A stretch of DNA of 64,000 bases from RYN-230 sp963768945 (GTDB lineage: Bacteria > Actinomycetota > Actinomycetes > Streptosporangiales > Streptosporangiaceae), in assembly GCA_963768945.1 (NCBI GenBank), contig CAVYJW010000006.1, positions 186,001-250,000 on the forward strand, written 5' to 3'. The translations under genes and the position numbers were made by a program. The notes below the pieces were generated by a model, which saw only the letters and a program-made list of their open reading frames with translations, had not been told where the DNA came from and did no database searches. Shown one piece after another: positions 1-8,621 of this stretch (position 1 is its first letter; each line of letters opens with the position of its first letter).

Positions 1-67
1 CGGCGCGGACCCCGGGCACGTGCACCTGTTCGACGCGGCCAGCGGCGAGCGGATCAGCGACGGGTGA
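1..67 (+). CDS. ABC transporter ATP-binding protein, C-terminal end only
   Basis: The window opens inside a reading frame that stops at TGA 65-67. The 21 visible residues include HVHLFDAASGERI, which resembles the end of the TOBE-type C-terminal domain of UgpC/MsmK/MalK-class ATPases (commonly ...HLFDP.TG..L). Such proteins energise uptake of sugars or glycerol-3-phosphate. No catalytic motif lies inside the window, so the identification rests on this short tail alone. Confidence 0.55.
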   Translation, partial: GADPGHVHLFDAASGERISDG

Positions 68-175
68 GGCAGGGCTGGGCAGGCGGGGCTCACCGGGCCA
101 GGGTGCATCCTGGGGCAAAGCGGGTACCTACCCGGGATGCGCGGCGCGCGCCCGCATCGGCGGAAGGGGCACGAG

Positions 176-976
176 ATGGAACCGGCAGAAACCCCCGTTG
201 TCTTCGTGCATGGTCTCTGGCTGCACGCCGCGTCGTGGGGCCCGTGGATGGAGTTCTTCCAGGAGGCGGGGTACGCGCCCGTGGCACCCGGCTGGCCGGG
301 CGACGCCGACACCGTCGAGGAGACGCGGAGCCACCCGGAGCAGGTGGCCGGCAAAGGCCTCAACGACGTCGTAGAGCACTACGCCGGGATCATCCGCGGG
401 CTGACCGCCCCGCCCATCGTGATCGGGCATTCCTTCGGCGGCCTGATCGTGCAGCGGCTGGTCGGGCAGAACCTGGCCGCCGCGGGCGTGGCCATCGACG
501 CGGCTCCCATCAAGGGCGTCTACTACCTGCCCCCGTCGGCGCTGCGGGTGGCCTCGATCGCCTTGCGCAAGCCCGCCAACCGGGAGCAGGCCGTGTCGCT
601 GACCGCGAGCCAGTTCCGCTACGGCTTCGGGAACCAGCTGAGCGCGCAGGAATCCTCCGAGCTGTACGACCGCTGGACCGTGCCCTCACCCGGCAAGCCC
701 CTGTTCGAGGACGCCCTGGCCAATTTCACCCCGCACTCGCCGGCCGCGGTGGACACCCGCAACAAGAACCGCGGCCCGCTGCTCCTGATCGCCGGAGGCC
801 GCGACCATACGGTCCCGGCGGCGATCACCACCGCGACCCGGAAGCTGTACCACAAGTCCCCGGCCATCACGGATTTCCGGGAGTTCCCGGACCGGGGGCA
901 CTCGCTCACCATCGATCACGGCTGGCGCGAGGTAGCCCAGTCATCCCTCGACTGGCTCAGGCAGCGGCACCAGTAG
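176..976 (+). CDS. alpha/beta hydrolase
   Basis: A 266-aa alpha/beta-hydrolase-fold protein with no signal peptide, so probably cytoplasmic. The oxyanion HG motif (FVHGLW) is near residue 12, the nucleophile elbow GHSFGG puts Ser at about 86, the acid Asp is at about 210 (GGRDHTV), and the catalytic His is at about 242 (DRGHSLTID). All triad residues are present. An upstream in-frame start at 137 exists, but ATG 176 follows a GGAAGGGG ribosome binding site and begins right where homology to the fold begins. The substrate cannot be told from sequence; similar proteins are annotated as esterases, haloperoxidase-like or epoxide-hydrolase-like enzymes. It stands alone between the ABC ATPase tail and the GntR regulator. 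Confidence 0.85.
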   Translation: MEPAETPVVFVHGLWLHAASWGPWMEFFQEAGYAPVAPGWPGDADTVEETRSHPEQVAGKGLNDVVEHYAGIIRGLTAPPIVIGHSFGGLIVQRLVGQNLAAAGVAIDAAPIKGVYYLPPSALRVASIALRKPANREQAVSLTASQFRYGFGNQLSAQESSELYDRWTVPSPGKPLFEDALANFTPHSPAAVDTRNKNRGPLLLIAGGRDHTVPAAITTATRKLYHKSPAITDFREFPDRGHSLTIDHGWREVAQSSLDWLRQRHQ

Positions 977-1017
977 CCGGGCCGCGCCGGACCCGGAAGA
1001 TCTGACCGTGAAACCGC

Positions 1018-1040
1018 GATGCATGTAACATAGATACATC
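1018..1040. promoter_or_regulatory. imperfect dyad abutting the GntR start codon
   Basis: GATGCATGTA - ACA - TAGATACATC is a 10-3-10 inverted repeat with 8 of 10 pairs matching, and it ends one base before the GTG start at 1041. GntR/FadR-type regulators often bind short AT-containing dyads in their own promoter, so autoregulation is a reasonable inference. The region is strikingly AT-rich for this genome and holds the only plausible -10 sequences (TAACAT at 1026). Confidence 0.45.
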
Positions 1041-1733
1041 GTGAATACTACCGAGGCGCCTGTGGCGCGACCGCCCGCGGCGCCGAGCGCCGCCGACCGG
1101 GCCTACGCCTACGTCAAGGGCGAGATCCTCGCCCGCCGGTTCACCCCGCATGACCTGCTGTCCGAGGGACAGCTGGCCGACGCGGTGGGCGCCTCACGCA
1201 CCCCAGTCCGCGAGGCCCTGCTCCGGCTGCAGGGCGAGGGCCTGGTCCGCCTGCTGCCCAAACGCGGGGCCCTGGTTCTGCCGGTCACGGTGGACGAGAT
1301 GGCCGACGTGATGGAGACCCGGCGCCTGGTCGAGTCCTTCGCGGCCCGCAAGGTCCTCACCCACCCGCCCTCCGTGGACCTGGAGCCAGTGCTGAACAGC
1401 CACCTGGAGGCCATGCGCTCCGCCATGCAGGCCCATGACGTCGCCGCGTACGTGCAGGCCGACCGCGACTTCCATCTCGCGATCGTCGCGGCGACCGGGA
1501 ACGAGATCATCACCTCGCTGTACCGCTCGCTGCGGGAACGGCAGCTGCGCATGGGCACCGTGAACCTGCTGGACGGCACCGGCACCCACGTCGATCCCGG
1601 CCGGATGCGCTCGACCCTGGCCGAGCACGAGCGGATCCGTGACGCGCTGGGCGCGGGCCGCGCCGATGCGGTCGTCAAGGCCGTGGGCGCCCACCTGGAT
1701 CATGCGGAGAGCACCCTCGCCCGCCGTCCCTGA
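1041..1733 (+). CDS. GntR family transcriptional regulator (FadR/FCD subfamily)
   Basis: A 230-aa DNA-binding regulator. Residues about 15-75 form the GntR winged helix, including the typical LSEGQLADAVGASRTPVREAL helix-turn-helix. Residues about 90-220 form an all-helical FCD effector domain with the conserved D..FH pattern (ADRDFHLAIV) and a second histidine near LAEHERI that usually ligands a metal or carboxylate. FCD regulators sense small organic acids. The following MFS transporter and the nearby hydroxypyruvate isomerase suggest control of a C2/C3 hydroxy- or keto-acid pathway (inference). The GTG start is chosen because the dyad ends just before it and there is no better start upstream. 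Confidence 0.88.
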   Translation: MNTTEAPVARPPAAPSAADRAYAYVKGEILARRFTPHDLLSEGQLADAVGASRTPVREALLRLQGEGLVRLLPKRGALVLPVTVDEMADVMETRRLVESFAARKVLTHPPSVDLEPVLNSHLEAMRSAMQAHDVAAYVQADRDFHLAIVAATGNEIITSLYRSLRERQLRMGTVNLLDGTGTHVDPGRMRSTLAEHERIRDALGAGRADAVVKAVGAHLDHAESTLARRP

Positions 1734-1740
1734 CCACCCA

Positions 1741-1802
1741 CCGGACCTGGCCACCGGACCTGGCCACCGGACCTGGCCACCGGACCTGGCCACCGGACCT
1801 GG
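1741..1802. repeat. 13-bp tandem repeat, about 4.8 copies
   Basis: The unit CCGGACCTGGCCA is repeated four times exactly, plus a fifth copy of 10 bases, in the gap between the GntR gene and the MFS gene. The unit length is not a multiple of three and the stretch is probably untranslated if the MFS gene starts at 1843. A second, unrelated 13-bp repeat lies at 22931. Confidence 0.9.
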
Positions 1803-1842
1803 CCGTCTACTTCCACCACCTGCCCCACGGAACCTGAATCCC

Positions 1843-3312
1843 ATGCCCAGCCCGGCCCCGTCGTCGCCCGCCGTCCCGTCCACCCCTGAGATCCGCGCCG
1901 CGCCCGCCTTCCGGCGCTGGGCCATCGCGGTCACCGTGTACATCGCTGCGGTGTTCAACCGCACCTCGCTCGGCGTGGCCGGGCTGGAGGCGGCCAGCCG
2001 GTTCCGGATCACGCCTGGGCAGCTCAGCGTTTTCGTCCTGGCCCAGCTGGGGGTGTACGCCGCGATGCAGGTACCTACCGGCCTGCTGGTGGACCGCTAC
2101 GGCCCGCGCCGGCTGCTGATCACCGCGGCCTGCACTATGGCCGTTGCGCAGCTCGCGTTCGCGTTCGCGCACTCCTACCCAGAGGCCGTGCTGGCCCGGG
2201 CCCTGCTGGGCTGCGGTGACGCGCTGACGTTCGTCAGCGTGGTGCGGTTCGCTGCCCAGGACTTCGCCCCGCGCCGGTTCCCGCTGGCCGTCTCGGTCAC
2301 CTCGATGCTCGGCATGGCCGGCAACGTCATCGCGACCATCCCCCTCACGCTGCTGCTGCACACAGCGGGCTGGACCCCCTCGTTCGCCAGTACGGGCCTG
2401 ATCTCGCTGGCTACGGGAGCCGCCGTCTGGGCACTGCTGCCCGCGGACCCGCCAGGCGGCGGGATGGTCCGCAGCCGGCCTCTGGGCGAGTGGCTGGCGG
2501 CGGCGCACCGGGTCAGCGGCCGGGCGCGCGCGGCGTGGCGGACGCCCGGCACCCGGCTGGGCTTCTGGCTGCACTTCTCCTGCATGTCGGTGACCACGAT
2601 GTTCTCGGTGCTGTGGGGCCTGCCGTACCTCGTGGCCCGGGGGTTCAGCCCGGCCCGGGCCAGCGCGGTCCTGCTCGTCTGCGTGCTGGCCGCCATCGCG
2701 ATCAGCCCGGCCGTCGGCGTGGTCTTCGGTCGCTTCCCGGCGGCCCGGGTGCCGTTCGCGGTCGGCGTCTGCGTGGTCACCGTGGGCGGCTGGGTGACCC
2801 TGCTGGGCGGCTTCGGAGGGCGGCCGCCGCACGCGCTGATCGTCGTGGTGGTGGCCCTGATGGCCGCGGGGGGCCCGGCCTCCACCATCGGGTTCTCGCT
2901 GGCCCGGGACTACAACTCGGGCACCGCCGTCGGCACCGCGACCGGGGTCGTCAACGTCGGCGGGTTCAGCGCGGCCATCCTCGCCTCACTCCTGGTCGGC
3001 GGGATCCTGGACCTGGCCGGCCGCAGCGACGTGGCCGCCTACCGGCTTGCGTTCGGCTGCGCCGTAGCCGTCCAGCTGGCCGGCACGGTGATGGCGGTGT
3101 GCTGGTGGCTGCGCGTGCGGGGCCTGCTGCTCGGCGCCCAGTCCCGCGGCGAGCCGGTCCCGGTGCGGGTGGTCCGGCACCAGTTCGACCGGCGCCAGGT
3201 CGACCAGGTCCAGTTCAACCAGGTTGATGTCGCGCCCGGCCCAGCCTGGGCCGGGCGGAGCACGGGCAGGACACAGCCAAACCCCGGCTGGCTCAACAAC
3301 CGGCGCCGCTAG
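1843..3312 (+). CDS. MFS transporter
   Basis: A 489-aa major facilitator superfamily permease with about 12 hydrophobic segments. After the first helix (VYIAAVFNRTSLGVAG) and second helix comes the family loop motif GLLVDRYGPRRLL, the signature between TM2 and TM3. The last 60 residues form a hydrophilic tail rich in Gln, Arg and Val. The frame is open back to 1639 through the tandem repeat, but ATG 1843 precedes the conserved N-terminus and leaves the repeat non-coding. It sits about 110 bp after the GntR gene on the same strand and is convergent with the hydroxypyruvate isomerase, so it is a likely target of the regulator. The substrate is not identifiable; an organic acid fits the context. 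Confidence 0.85.
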   Translation: MPSPAPSSPAVPSTPEIRAAPAFRRWAIAVTVYIAAVFNRTSLGVAGLEAASRFRITPGQLSVFVLAQLGVYAAMQVPTGLLVDRYGPRRLLITAACTMAVAQLAFAFAHSYPEAVLARALLGCGDALTFVSVVRFAAQDFAPRRFPLAVSVTSMLGMAGNVIATIPLTLLLHTAGWTPSFASTGLISLATGAAVWALLPADPPGGGMVRSRPLGEWLAAAHRVSGRARAAWRTPGTRLGFWLHFSCMSVTTMFSVLWGLPYLVARGFSPARASAVLLVCVLAAIAISPAVGVVFGRFPAARVPFAVGVCVVTVGGWVTLLGGFGGRPPHALIVVVVALMAAGGPASTIGFSLARDYNSGTAVGTATGVVNVGGFSAAILASLLVGGILDLAGRSDVAAYRLAFGCAVAVQLAGTVMAVCWWLRVRGLLLGAQSRGEPVPVRVVRHQFDRRQVDQVQFNQVDVAPGPAWAGRSTGRTQPNPGWLNNRRR

Positions 3313-3364
3313 TGTGGCACGGTCTCGGCGGGCCGCACCTGGTTAATCCCCGTGGCCAGGCTGG

Positions 3365-4153
3365 TTACCCCTGTCCGAGGCCCCTCAGCCAGCCGAACGT
3401 GTCCTCGGCGGTGCCCGCCGAGGGCCGGTACTCCAGCCCGACGAAACCGCCGTACCCCCGGCGGTCGAGATGTCCCAGCACGAACGGGTAGTTGATCTCG
3501 CCGGTCCCCGGCTCGCCGCGGCCCGGCACGTCGGCGATCTGGACGTGGCTGATCAGGTCCCAGTACGTATCTACCGTCCGGGTGATCTCCCCCTCAACCC
3601 GCTGCATGTGGTACACGTCGTACTGGAGCCGGACGTTGTCCCGGCCGGTCTGCCCGGCGAACGCCGCAGCCGCCGCGGTCGTGGTCAGCAGGCAGGGGCC
3701 GTTGTCCATCGGGTTCAGCGCCTCGATCATCACCTCGCAGCCCGCCGCCGCAGCCCGGTCGGCCGCCCAGGCGACGTTCTCCAGGGCCAGCTCGAGCTGG
3801 AGGCTGAGCGGGTACCGCGGCTGGCGCAGCCCGGCGAGCAGGTTCAGCCGCGGGCATCCGCACGCCTGGGCAATCCGCAGCGCGACCGGCACGTGCTCGC
3901 GCAGCTGGGCGGTGCGGTCCGGGTCGGCGGCCAGGCCCCGGTCTCCGGCCGCCATGTCACCCGCGTCGAAGTTCAGCAGCGCCAGCTGCATGCCCCAGCG
4001 CCTGGTCAGGCCGGGCAGCAGCGCGGCATCCTCCTCCCCCGGCCACCACAGCTCGACGGCGTCGAAGCCGGCCCGGGCCGCCCGCTCGAACTGGTCGGGC
4101 AGGGGCAGCCCGGCCCAGAGCATCGAGAGGTTGGCGGCGAATCGCAGCGGCAT
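3365..4153 (-). CDS. hyi: hydroxypyruvate isomerase
   Basis: A 262-aa TIM-barrel enzyme that interconverts hydroxypyruvate and tartronate semialdehyde in glyoxylate/glycerate metabolism. The start RFAANLSMLW is the conserved N-terminal strand of the Hyi family. Two glutamates expected as metal ligands/acid-base residues are present at about 144 (VMIEALNP) and 241 (GLEYRP). Length matches the family (about 260 aa). It is convergent with the MFS transporter and separated from it by 50 bp. Other xylose-isomerase-like TIM barrels (inosose isomerase) are less likely given the N-terminal motif. Confidence 0.85.
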   Translation of the reverse strand: MPLRFAANLSMLWAGLPLPDQFERAARAGFDAVELWWPGEEDAALLPGLTRRWGMQLALLNFDAGDMAAGDRGLAADPDRTAQLREHVPVALRIAQACGCPRLNLLAGLRQPRYPLSLQLELALENVAWAADRAAAAGCEVMIEALNPMDNGPCLLTTTAAAAAFAGQTGRDNVRLQYDVYHMQRVEGEITRTVDTYWDLISHVQIADVPGRGEPGTGEINYPFVLGHLDRRGYGGFVGLEYRPSAGTAEDTFGWLRGLGQG

Positions 4154-4449
4154 TGCGGATCAGGCTCCCTGCCCGGTGGTGCGCGGCGGACACGCACGCA
4201 GCCTAGGCGCCCGCGTGCCGTCCACCTGCGTTGGCGGCCGCCGCTACCGTAACGCAGTCTTCATGATTGGCGAGTACACCTGTCGTTTGGGCTCACCCGG
4301 CACGGGAACGCTCCTCGCCAGGGACGGCCGACGCGGCTCGACGCGTAGCTTCAGGTACGGGAGGCCCTGCTCCCACATCAACGCGACTAGAGCTGTGCTT
4401 CCTGGCTGCGTGTCTCTCAAGCTGAACATGATCCGGAGGGAGAACGTGG
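4154..4449. other. gap upstream of hyi, no gene seen
   Basis: About 300 bp between the hyi start (minus strand) and the first broken gene on the plus strand. It should hold both divergent promoters. Short frames exist on both strands but have no ribosome binding site and resemble no family. The last 20 bases contain a GGAGGG Shine-Dalgarno sequence for the GTG at 4450. Confidence 0.5.
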
Positions 4450-5771
4450 GTGCCTAGACCGGCGTCGTTCCGGCCCGACTACGAGACGAGCAAGCCCGGA
4501 ACCGGGCTGGTCACCGGGTCGCCGCGGATGATCGCGGTCCAAGCGGGCCGGGCCAGGTGGTGGGAGGTGGTCACGGCGGGTGGTGGAGCGGGTGGTGGGG
4601 GGTGGTAGGCGGGGTGGCTTGGCGAGCGTGGCGGGCGTGGTGGGGGCCGGTTCCGCCGGCTGCGCGCGCGGCGCTGGTTCCAGGCGTGATGGCGCTGCTG
4701 CTGGCGTTCGTCGTCTGGCTGGGCTGGTCGGTGGGCATGCCCTCACCTATCCCGGCGGCGGAACAGTGTCGGAGCGCCTGGCGAGTGGGCCCGGGACCAC
4801 TACCTCGGCCCGCTGGTCACGTTCGGGAGTGGATCCATACAAGCCCCCGAAGGTCGGCGGGAAGCCCTCGTTCGCGCTGACCGGCCCGAGCGCGGGGCCA
4901 GTGAGCGCGCCGAAGCCCACCGAGCACGTGAAGGCCGAGCCGTGCCGTCCCTGCCCCCGCGCCGCTGAAGCCCCTGGTGGCCCATCCCTGCGCGGCGAGG
5001 GCAGTGGCGGGTGCTGGGCACGGCCAAGGGCGAGCCCGCCATCTACGGCACTTACCTGCGGGCGAGCAGCGTTTACACGTCGTACGTGGCGGGCATCGTT
5101 TCGATGAACCAGGACCTGGTCCGTTTCCAGCTGCACCCGGGGGCGGAGGATCCGGGGCCTGGGCAGTGGAAGGCTGCGCCAGACATCCCGCCCGGCAGGC
5201 GCCTGGGCTGCTGGCCACCTTCAACGGGGGCTTCAAGATTTCCACGTCCGGGGGCGGGTTCTACCTGAACGGTGCGACCACCGGGGTGCTCACTAAGGGC
5301 GTCGCGTCGGTCGTGTACTACCGCGACGGGCGGATCGCCATCGGTAACTGGGGGGGTCAGTGCGGATGGCACCGGACGTGGTGGGCGTTCGGCAGAACCT
5401 GCACCTGATCGTCGCGCACGGCAAGATCCCCGCCACGGTGGACTACAACGTCGAGACCAGCTGGGGCGCGACCCTCGGCGGCGGCTACTACGTCTGGCGG
5501 TCCGGGATCGGCATGACCAGGACGGGCGGGTCGATCTTCGTCTACGGCCCGTCGCTGAACGTGCGGGAGCTCGCCCAGCTGCTGCAGGCGAGCGGGGGCG
5601 GTGACGGGGATGGAGCTGGACATCAACCCGGACTGGATGTCGTACATGTACTACCTGCCGAAGCACCGTCCGGCCGACCCGACCCGGTCAACCTGCTCCC
5701 GGACCAGGTGCAGCCCCGGATCGCTACTACGGCCTGGCGAGCCGCGACTTCACGCGGTGTACGCGCGGTGA
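4450..5771 (+). pseudogene. phosphodiester glycosidase family protein, frameshifted
   Basis: Pieces of one membrane-anchored phosphodiester glycosidase (NAGPA domain) can be read in order by switching frame about eight times. They are: a start GTG 4450 with a good ribosome binding site, VPRPASFRPDYETS; a TM segment near 4690-4740 (MALLLAFVVWLGWSVG); KVGGKPSFALTGPSAGPVS; GTAKGEPAIYGTYLRASSVY at 5020; LLATFNGGFKISTSGGGFYL at 5213; the core TVDYNVETSWGATLGGGYY near 5440; and MELDINPDWMSYMYYL near 5610, where the active-site region MELD.NP is typical. Switches fall near 4600, 4760, 5010, 5210, 5370, 5605 and 5690. The family is often found beside UbiA, DprE1 and DprE2 homologues, as here. As written it cannot make a full protein. 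Confidence 0.75.
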
Positions 5772-5816
5772 CGACCCGCGCGCGGGCGGCCGAGCGGGCC
5801 GCCCGGCGGCTCCGCC

Positions 5817-6699
5817 GTGCTCGCGCGGTCCCCTCTCCCGGTGCGCTGGCTGGCCGCCGTCGTGCAGACCTCGCGGCCCCGGCAGTGGCCGAAGAACCTG
5901 CTGGTCTTCGCGGCGCCGCTGGCGGCGGCGTCGCTGGGCCGGGACGACGGCCTGGGGTACGCGCTGGTGGCTGCCGCCGTGTTCACGGTGGCCGCGGCGG
6001 CCGTGTACTTCGTCAACGACGTGGCAGACGCGGACCGGGACCGGCTGCACCCGGTCAAGCGGCACCGCGCGGTGGCGTCGGGACGGCTCCCCCGGCCACG
6101 CGCTGGGCCTGGCCGGTGCTCGGCCTGCTCGCCGCTGAGGCCGCGTGCCTGTGGATCGGCGAGCCCACGCTGGCCGTGCTGGTCGGCGTCTACGTGGCCT
6201 TCTCGCTCATGTACACGTTCGTGCTCAAGCACATCCCCGTGGTCGAGCTCGCGTTCGTGGCCGCGGGCTTCGTGCTGCGCGCGCTCGGCGGCGCGTCCGC
6301 GACCCGGGTACCGCCGTCCGGCTGGTTCCTGGTGGTGTGCAGCCTGGGCGCGCTGCTGGTCGCGATCGCCAAGCGCTACACCGAGCTCGCCCTGCTCGGC
6401 CCCGAGGCCGCCGGTGCACCGGCCGGTGATGCGCTGGTACACGCCGGCGATGCTGCGGCTGAGCCAGCGCATCGCCGCCGGGGTCGATGATCGCCGCCTA
6501 CCTGCTCTGGGCCTACGGCCAGCACGGCGGGTGGACCCGCACCCTGCACCTGCTCAGCGCGCTGCCGCTGGCCGCGGCGCTGCTGCGGTTCGACTGGCTG
6601 ACCGCGAACCAGCCCGCCAAGCCGGTCGAGGACCTGATGCGGGACGTCATGATCGGCGGCGAGCTGGCCTGGCTGGCGCTGTTTGCAGGCGGCCTGTAG
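5817..6699 (+). pseudogene. UbiA-type decaprenyl-phosphate phosphoribosyltransferase, frameshifted
   Basis: Three frames in order rebuild a UbiA-superfamily prenyltransferase of about 290 aa that would move phosphoribose onto a polyprenyl phosphate in the membrane. The N-terminal part reads RPRQWPKNLLVFAAPLAA and the aspartate-rich motif NDVADADRDRLHP (about residues 66-78), followed by KRHRAVASGRLP. The frame then changes near 6090 and continues VLVGVYVAFSLMYTFVLKHI with the loop VAIAKRYTELALLG. A second change comes near 6415 (HRPVMRWYTPAMLR) and a third near 6485 (IAAYLLWAYG). The final frame ends at TAG 6697-6699, one base into the GTG of the next gene. This is the Rv3806c-like family used to make decaprenylphosphoryl-ribose. 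At least three indels make it non-functional as written. Confidence 0.75.
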
Positions 6700-8102
6700 T
6701 GGCTGTCGTCGCCCAGCGGGACACCAGACGGCTGCTGACCGGCTGGGGGCGCACCACGCGGTCCCGCGCCCGGGTCGTCGGCCCGGTGCCGGCCGACCAG
6801 CTCCGGGCCCTGGTAGCGGGCGGGCCCGCGGGCGGCGTGCTGGCCCGCGGCGCCGGGCGCAGCCACGGGGATGCCGCCCAGAACGGCGGGGGGGTGGTGC
6901 TGGACCCGGTGACCGTCTCGCGCATCGACCTGGACCCGGACGCGGCCACCGTCCGGGCGTCGGCGTCCACCACCTTCACGGACCTGCTCACCCGGATCGT
7001 GCCGGAAGGCCTGCTGCTGCCGGTGCTGCCGGCCACCCGCCACCTGACCGTCGGCGGCGCGGTGGCCGCCGACGTGCACGGCAAGAACCAGCGCAGCGAC
7101 GGCAGCCTGGGCCGGTGGATCGAGGAGATCGAGATCCTCGATGGTGCCGGGGAGGTACGGCGGCTGACCCCGGGCGGCGACCCGGAGGGTTTCCAGGCCA
7201 CCGTGGGCGGGATGGGCCTGACCGGGGTCATCCTCGGCGCCACGATCCGGCTGCTGCGGATCCGCAGCGCGCAGATGCTGGTCAGCACCCGGCGGCTGGC
7301 CGATCTCGACGTCCTGCTCACCGCCATGGACGAGAGCAGGGACCGCTACTGCGTCGCGAGGATCGACACCACCGCCACCGGCAGGTCCTGCGGGCGCGGT
7401 GTCCTCACCGTCGGCGACCATCTGGCTGATCCGGATCCGGGCGCCGAGGCCGGCGGCCTGGCCTACCGGCCGCGACGTGCGCACCGGGTACCGCGGCTGC
7501 CCGTCTGCCCGTTCTCCGCCTGGTCGGCCCGGGAGTTCAATGGGCTGCGCTTCCGCGGCGCGACACAGGAAGACAACGAGATCACCGACCTGGCCACCTT
7601 CTTCCACCGGCTCGACACGCTCGACGGCTGGAACCGGGCGCTGGGCCCGCGCGGTTTCGTGGAATACCAGTGCGTGGTACCCGAGGGTGCGCACGGTGTC
7701 ATCGCGCAGATCCTGGAATCGGCACAGCAGCATCGGTGCGCTCCGTTCCTGGGCCGCCTGAAGCGTTTCGGCCCGGGCACCGGCGGCTACCTGTCCTTCC
7801 CGATGGCCGGCTGGTCGCTCGCCATCGACATGCCCGCTGGCAACGGCCGGCTCGGGCCGATGCTGGATGACCTGGACCTGCGGGTCGCCGCGGCGGGCGG
7901 CCAGGTATACCTGGCCGGGGACAGCAGGCTCCGCGCCAGCGTCTGCGCCGCGATGTACCCCGGGCTGGAGCAGTGGCGTGCCGTGGCCTCGCGGCTCGAC
8001 CCGGCCGGGGTGTTCTGCTCCGACCTGGGGCGGCGGCTGGGCCTGCGGCGGGCCCCGGCGAAATCGAGCGCGACATCGAGCGGGAGGCAGCATGCCGGAT
8101 AA
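6699..8102 (+). CDS. FAD-binding oxidoreductase, DprE1-like, with altered key residues
   Basis: A 467-aa vanillyl-alcohol-oxidase-type flavoprotein, homologous to DprE1, which oxidises decaprenylphosphoryl-ribose at C2 before DprE2 reduces it to the arabinose form. The FAD domain shows AQNGGGVVLDP and VGGAVAADVHGKNQRSDGS; the C-terminal part shows GPRGFVEYQCVVPEG, LSFPMAGWSLAID and AMYPGLEQW. GTG 6699 overlaps the UbiA stop by one base. Compared with my memory of the M. tuberculosis enzyme, the equivalent of Tyr60 is His (GRSHGD), of Cys387 is Ala (SLAID) and of Lys418 is Gly (AGDSR). The frame is intact, unlike its neighbours, but loss of the lysine suggests changed or lost activity. Confidence 0.75.
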   Translation: MAVVAQRDTRRLLTGWGRTTRSRARVVGPVPADQLRALVAGGPAGGVLARGAGRSHGDAAQNGGGVVLDPVTVSRIDLDPDAATVRASASTTFTDLLTRIVPEGLLLPVLPATRHLTVGGAVAADVHGKNQRSDGSLGRWIEEIEILDGAGEVRRLTPGGDPEGFQATVGGMGLTGVILGATIRLLRIRSAQMLVSTRRLADLDVLLTAMDESRDRYCVARIDTTATGRSCGRGVLTVGDHLADPDPGAEAGGLAYRPRRAHRVPRLPVCPFSAWSAREFNGLRFRGATQEDNEITDLATFFHRLDTLDGWNRALGPRGFVEYQCVVPEGAHGVIAQILESAQQHRCAPFLGRLKRFGPGTGGYLSFPMAGWSLAIDMPAGNGRLGPMLDDLDLRVAAAGGQVYLAGDSRLRASVCAAMYPGLEQWRAVASRLDPAGVFCSDLGRRLGLRRAPAKSSATSSGRQHAG

Positions 8103-8146
8103 GCACGGCATGCCAGATAAGCACGGCATGCCGGATAAGCGGGGCG
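8093..8146. repeat. 18-bp tandem repeat, 3 copies
   Basis: Three copies of ATGCCGGATAAGCACGGC, with one to three changes in later copies, encode MPDKHG-MPDKHG-MPDKRG at the start of the SDR remnant. Each copy supplies an in-frame ATG. The array overlaps the end of the DprE1-like gene by 10 bp and stands exactly where the Rossmann nucleotide-binding start of the SDR should be. Confidence 0.9.
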
Positions 8147-8610
8147 CGGCGGGCAAGGAACTCGGCGTCCGGGTCCGCACGCTGCGCTTCGACGCCACCG
8201 GCCACGTCACCACGCTGCTCGCGGCCGCCGGGCGGATGCGCGCCCAGGGCCACGGCACGATCGCCGTGCTGTCCTCGGCCGCCGCGATCCGGCCGCGCAA
8301 GTCCGACTTCGTGTACGGGGCGGCCAAGTCCGGCCTGGACGCCTTCGGCCGCGGGCTGGCCGACTCGCTGCACGGGACCGGGGTGGACGTGCTGCTGGTC
8401 AGGCCCGGCTTCGTGATCGGCCGGGTGACAGCCGGGATGGCGCCGGCGCGCTGGCCACCACGCCCGCGCGGTGGGCGCGCGTGGCGGCGCGGCTCGCGGG
8501 CAGGCGGCACGTGCCCCGGCGGCCTGGTCTGGGTGCCGCCTGCGCTGGCCCCGCTGGCGGCCGCCTTCCGGATGCTGCCCCGGCCGCTCTGGCGCCGGCT
8601 GCCCCGCTGA
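8093..8610 (+). pseudogene. truncated SDR, DprE2-like
   Basis: The 172-aa frame resembles the second half of DprE2, the NAD(P)H-dependent 2-epimerase reductase partner of DprE1. It keeps GRMRAQGHGTIAVLSS, the catalytic Ser, and YGAAKSGLDAF with the Tyr-x3-Lys pair, then VLLVRPGFV and a C-terminal end PRPLWRRLPR typical of the family. Missing are the N-terminal Gly-rich Rossmann loop and about 50 residues between TLRFDAT and HVTTLL. A family member is about 250 aa. Without the cofactor-binding loop it should be inactive. Unlike the neighbours, this is a deletion rather than an indel, so it cannot be a simple base-calling error. Confidence 0.7.
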
Positions 8611-8621
8611 CACAGGGTTCC

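Noticed and set aside
4244..4429. 61-codon minus-strand frame upstream of hyi
   Set aside because: No ribosome binding site and no recognisable domain; lies where the promoters should be.
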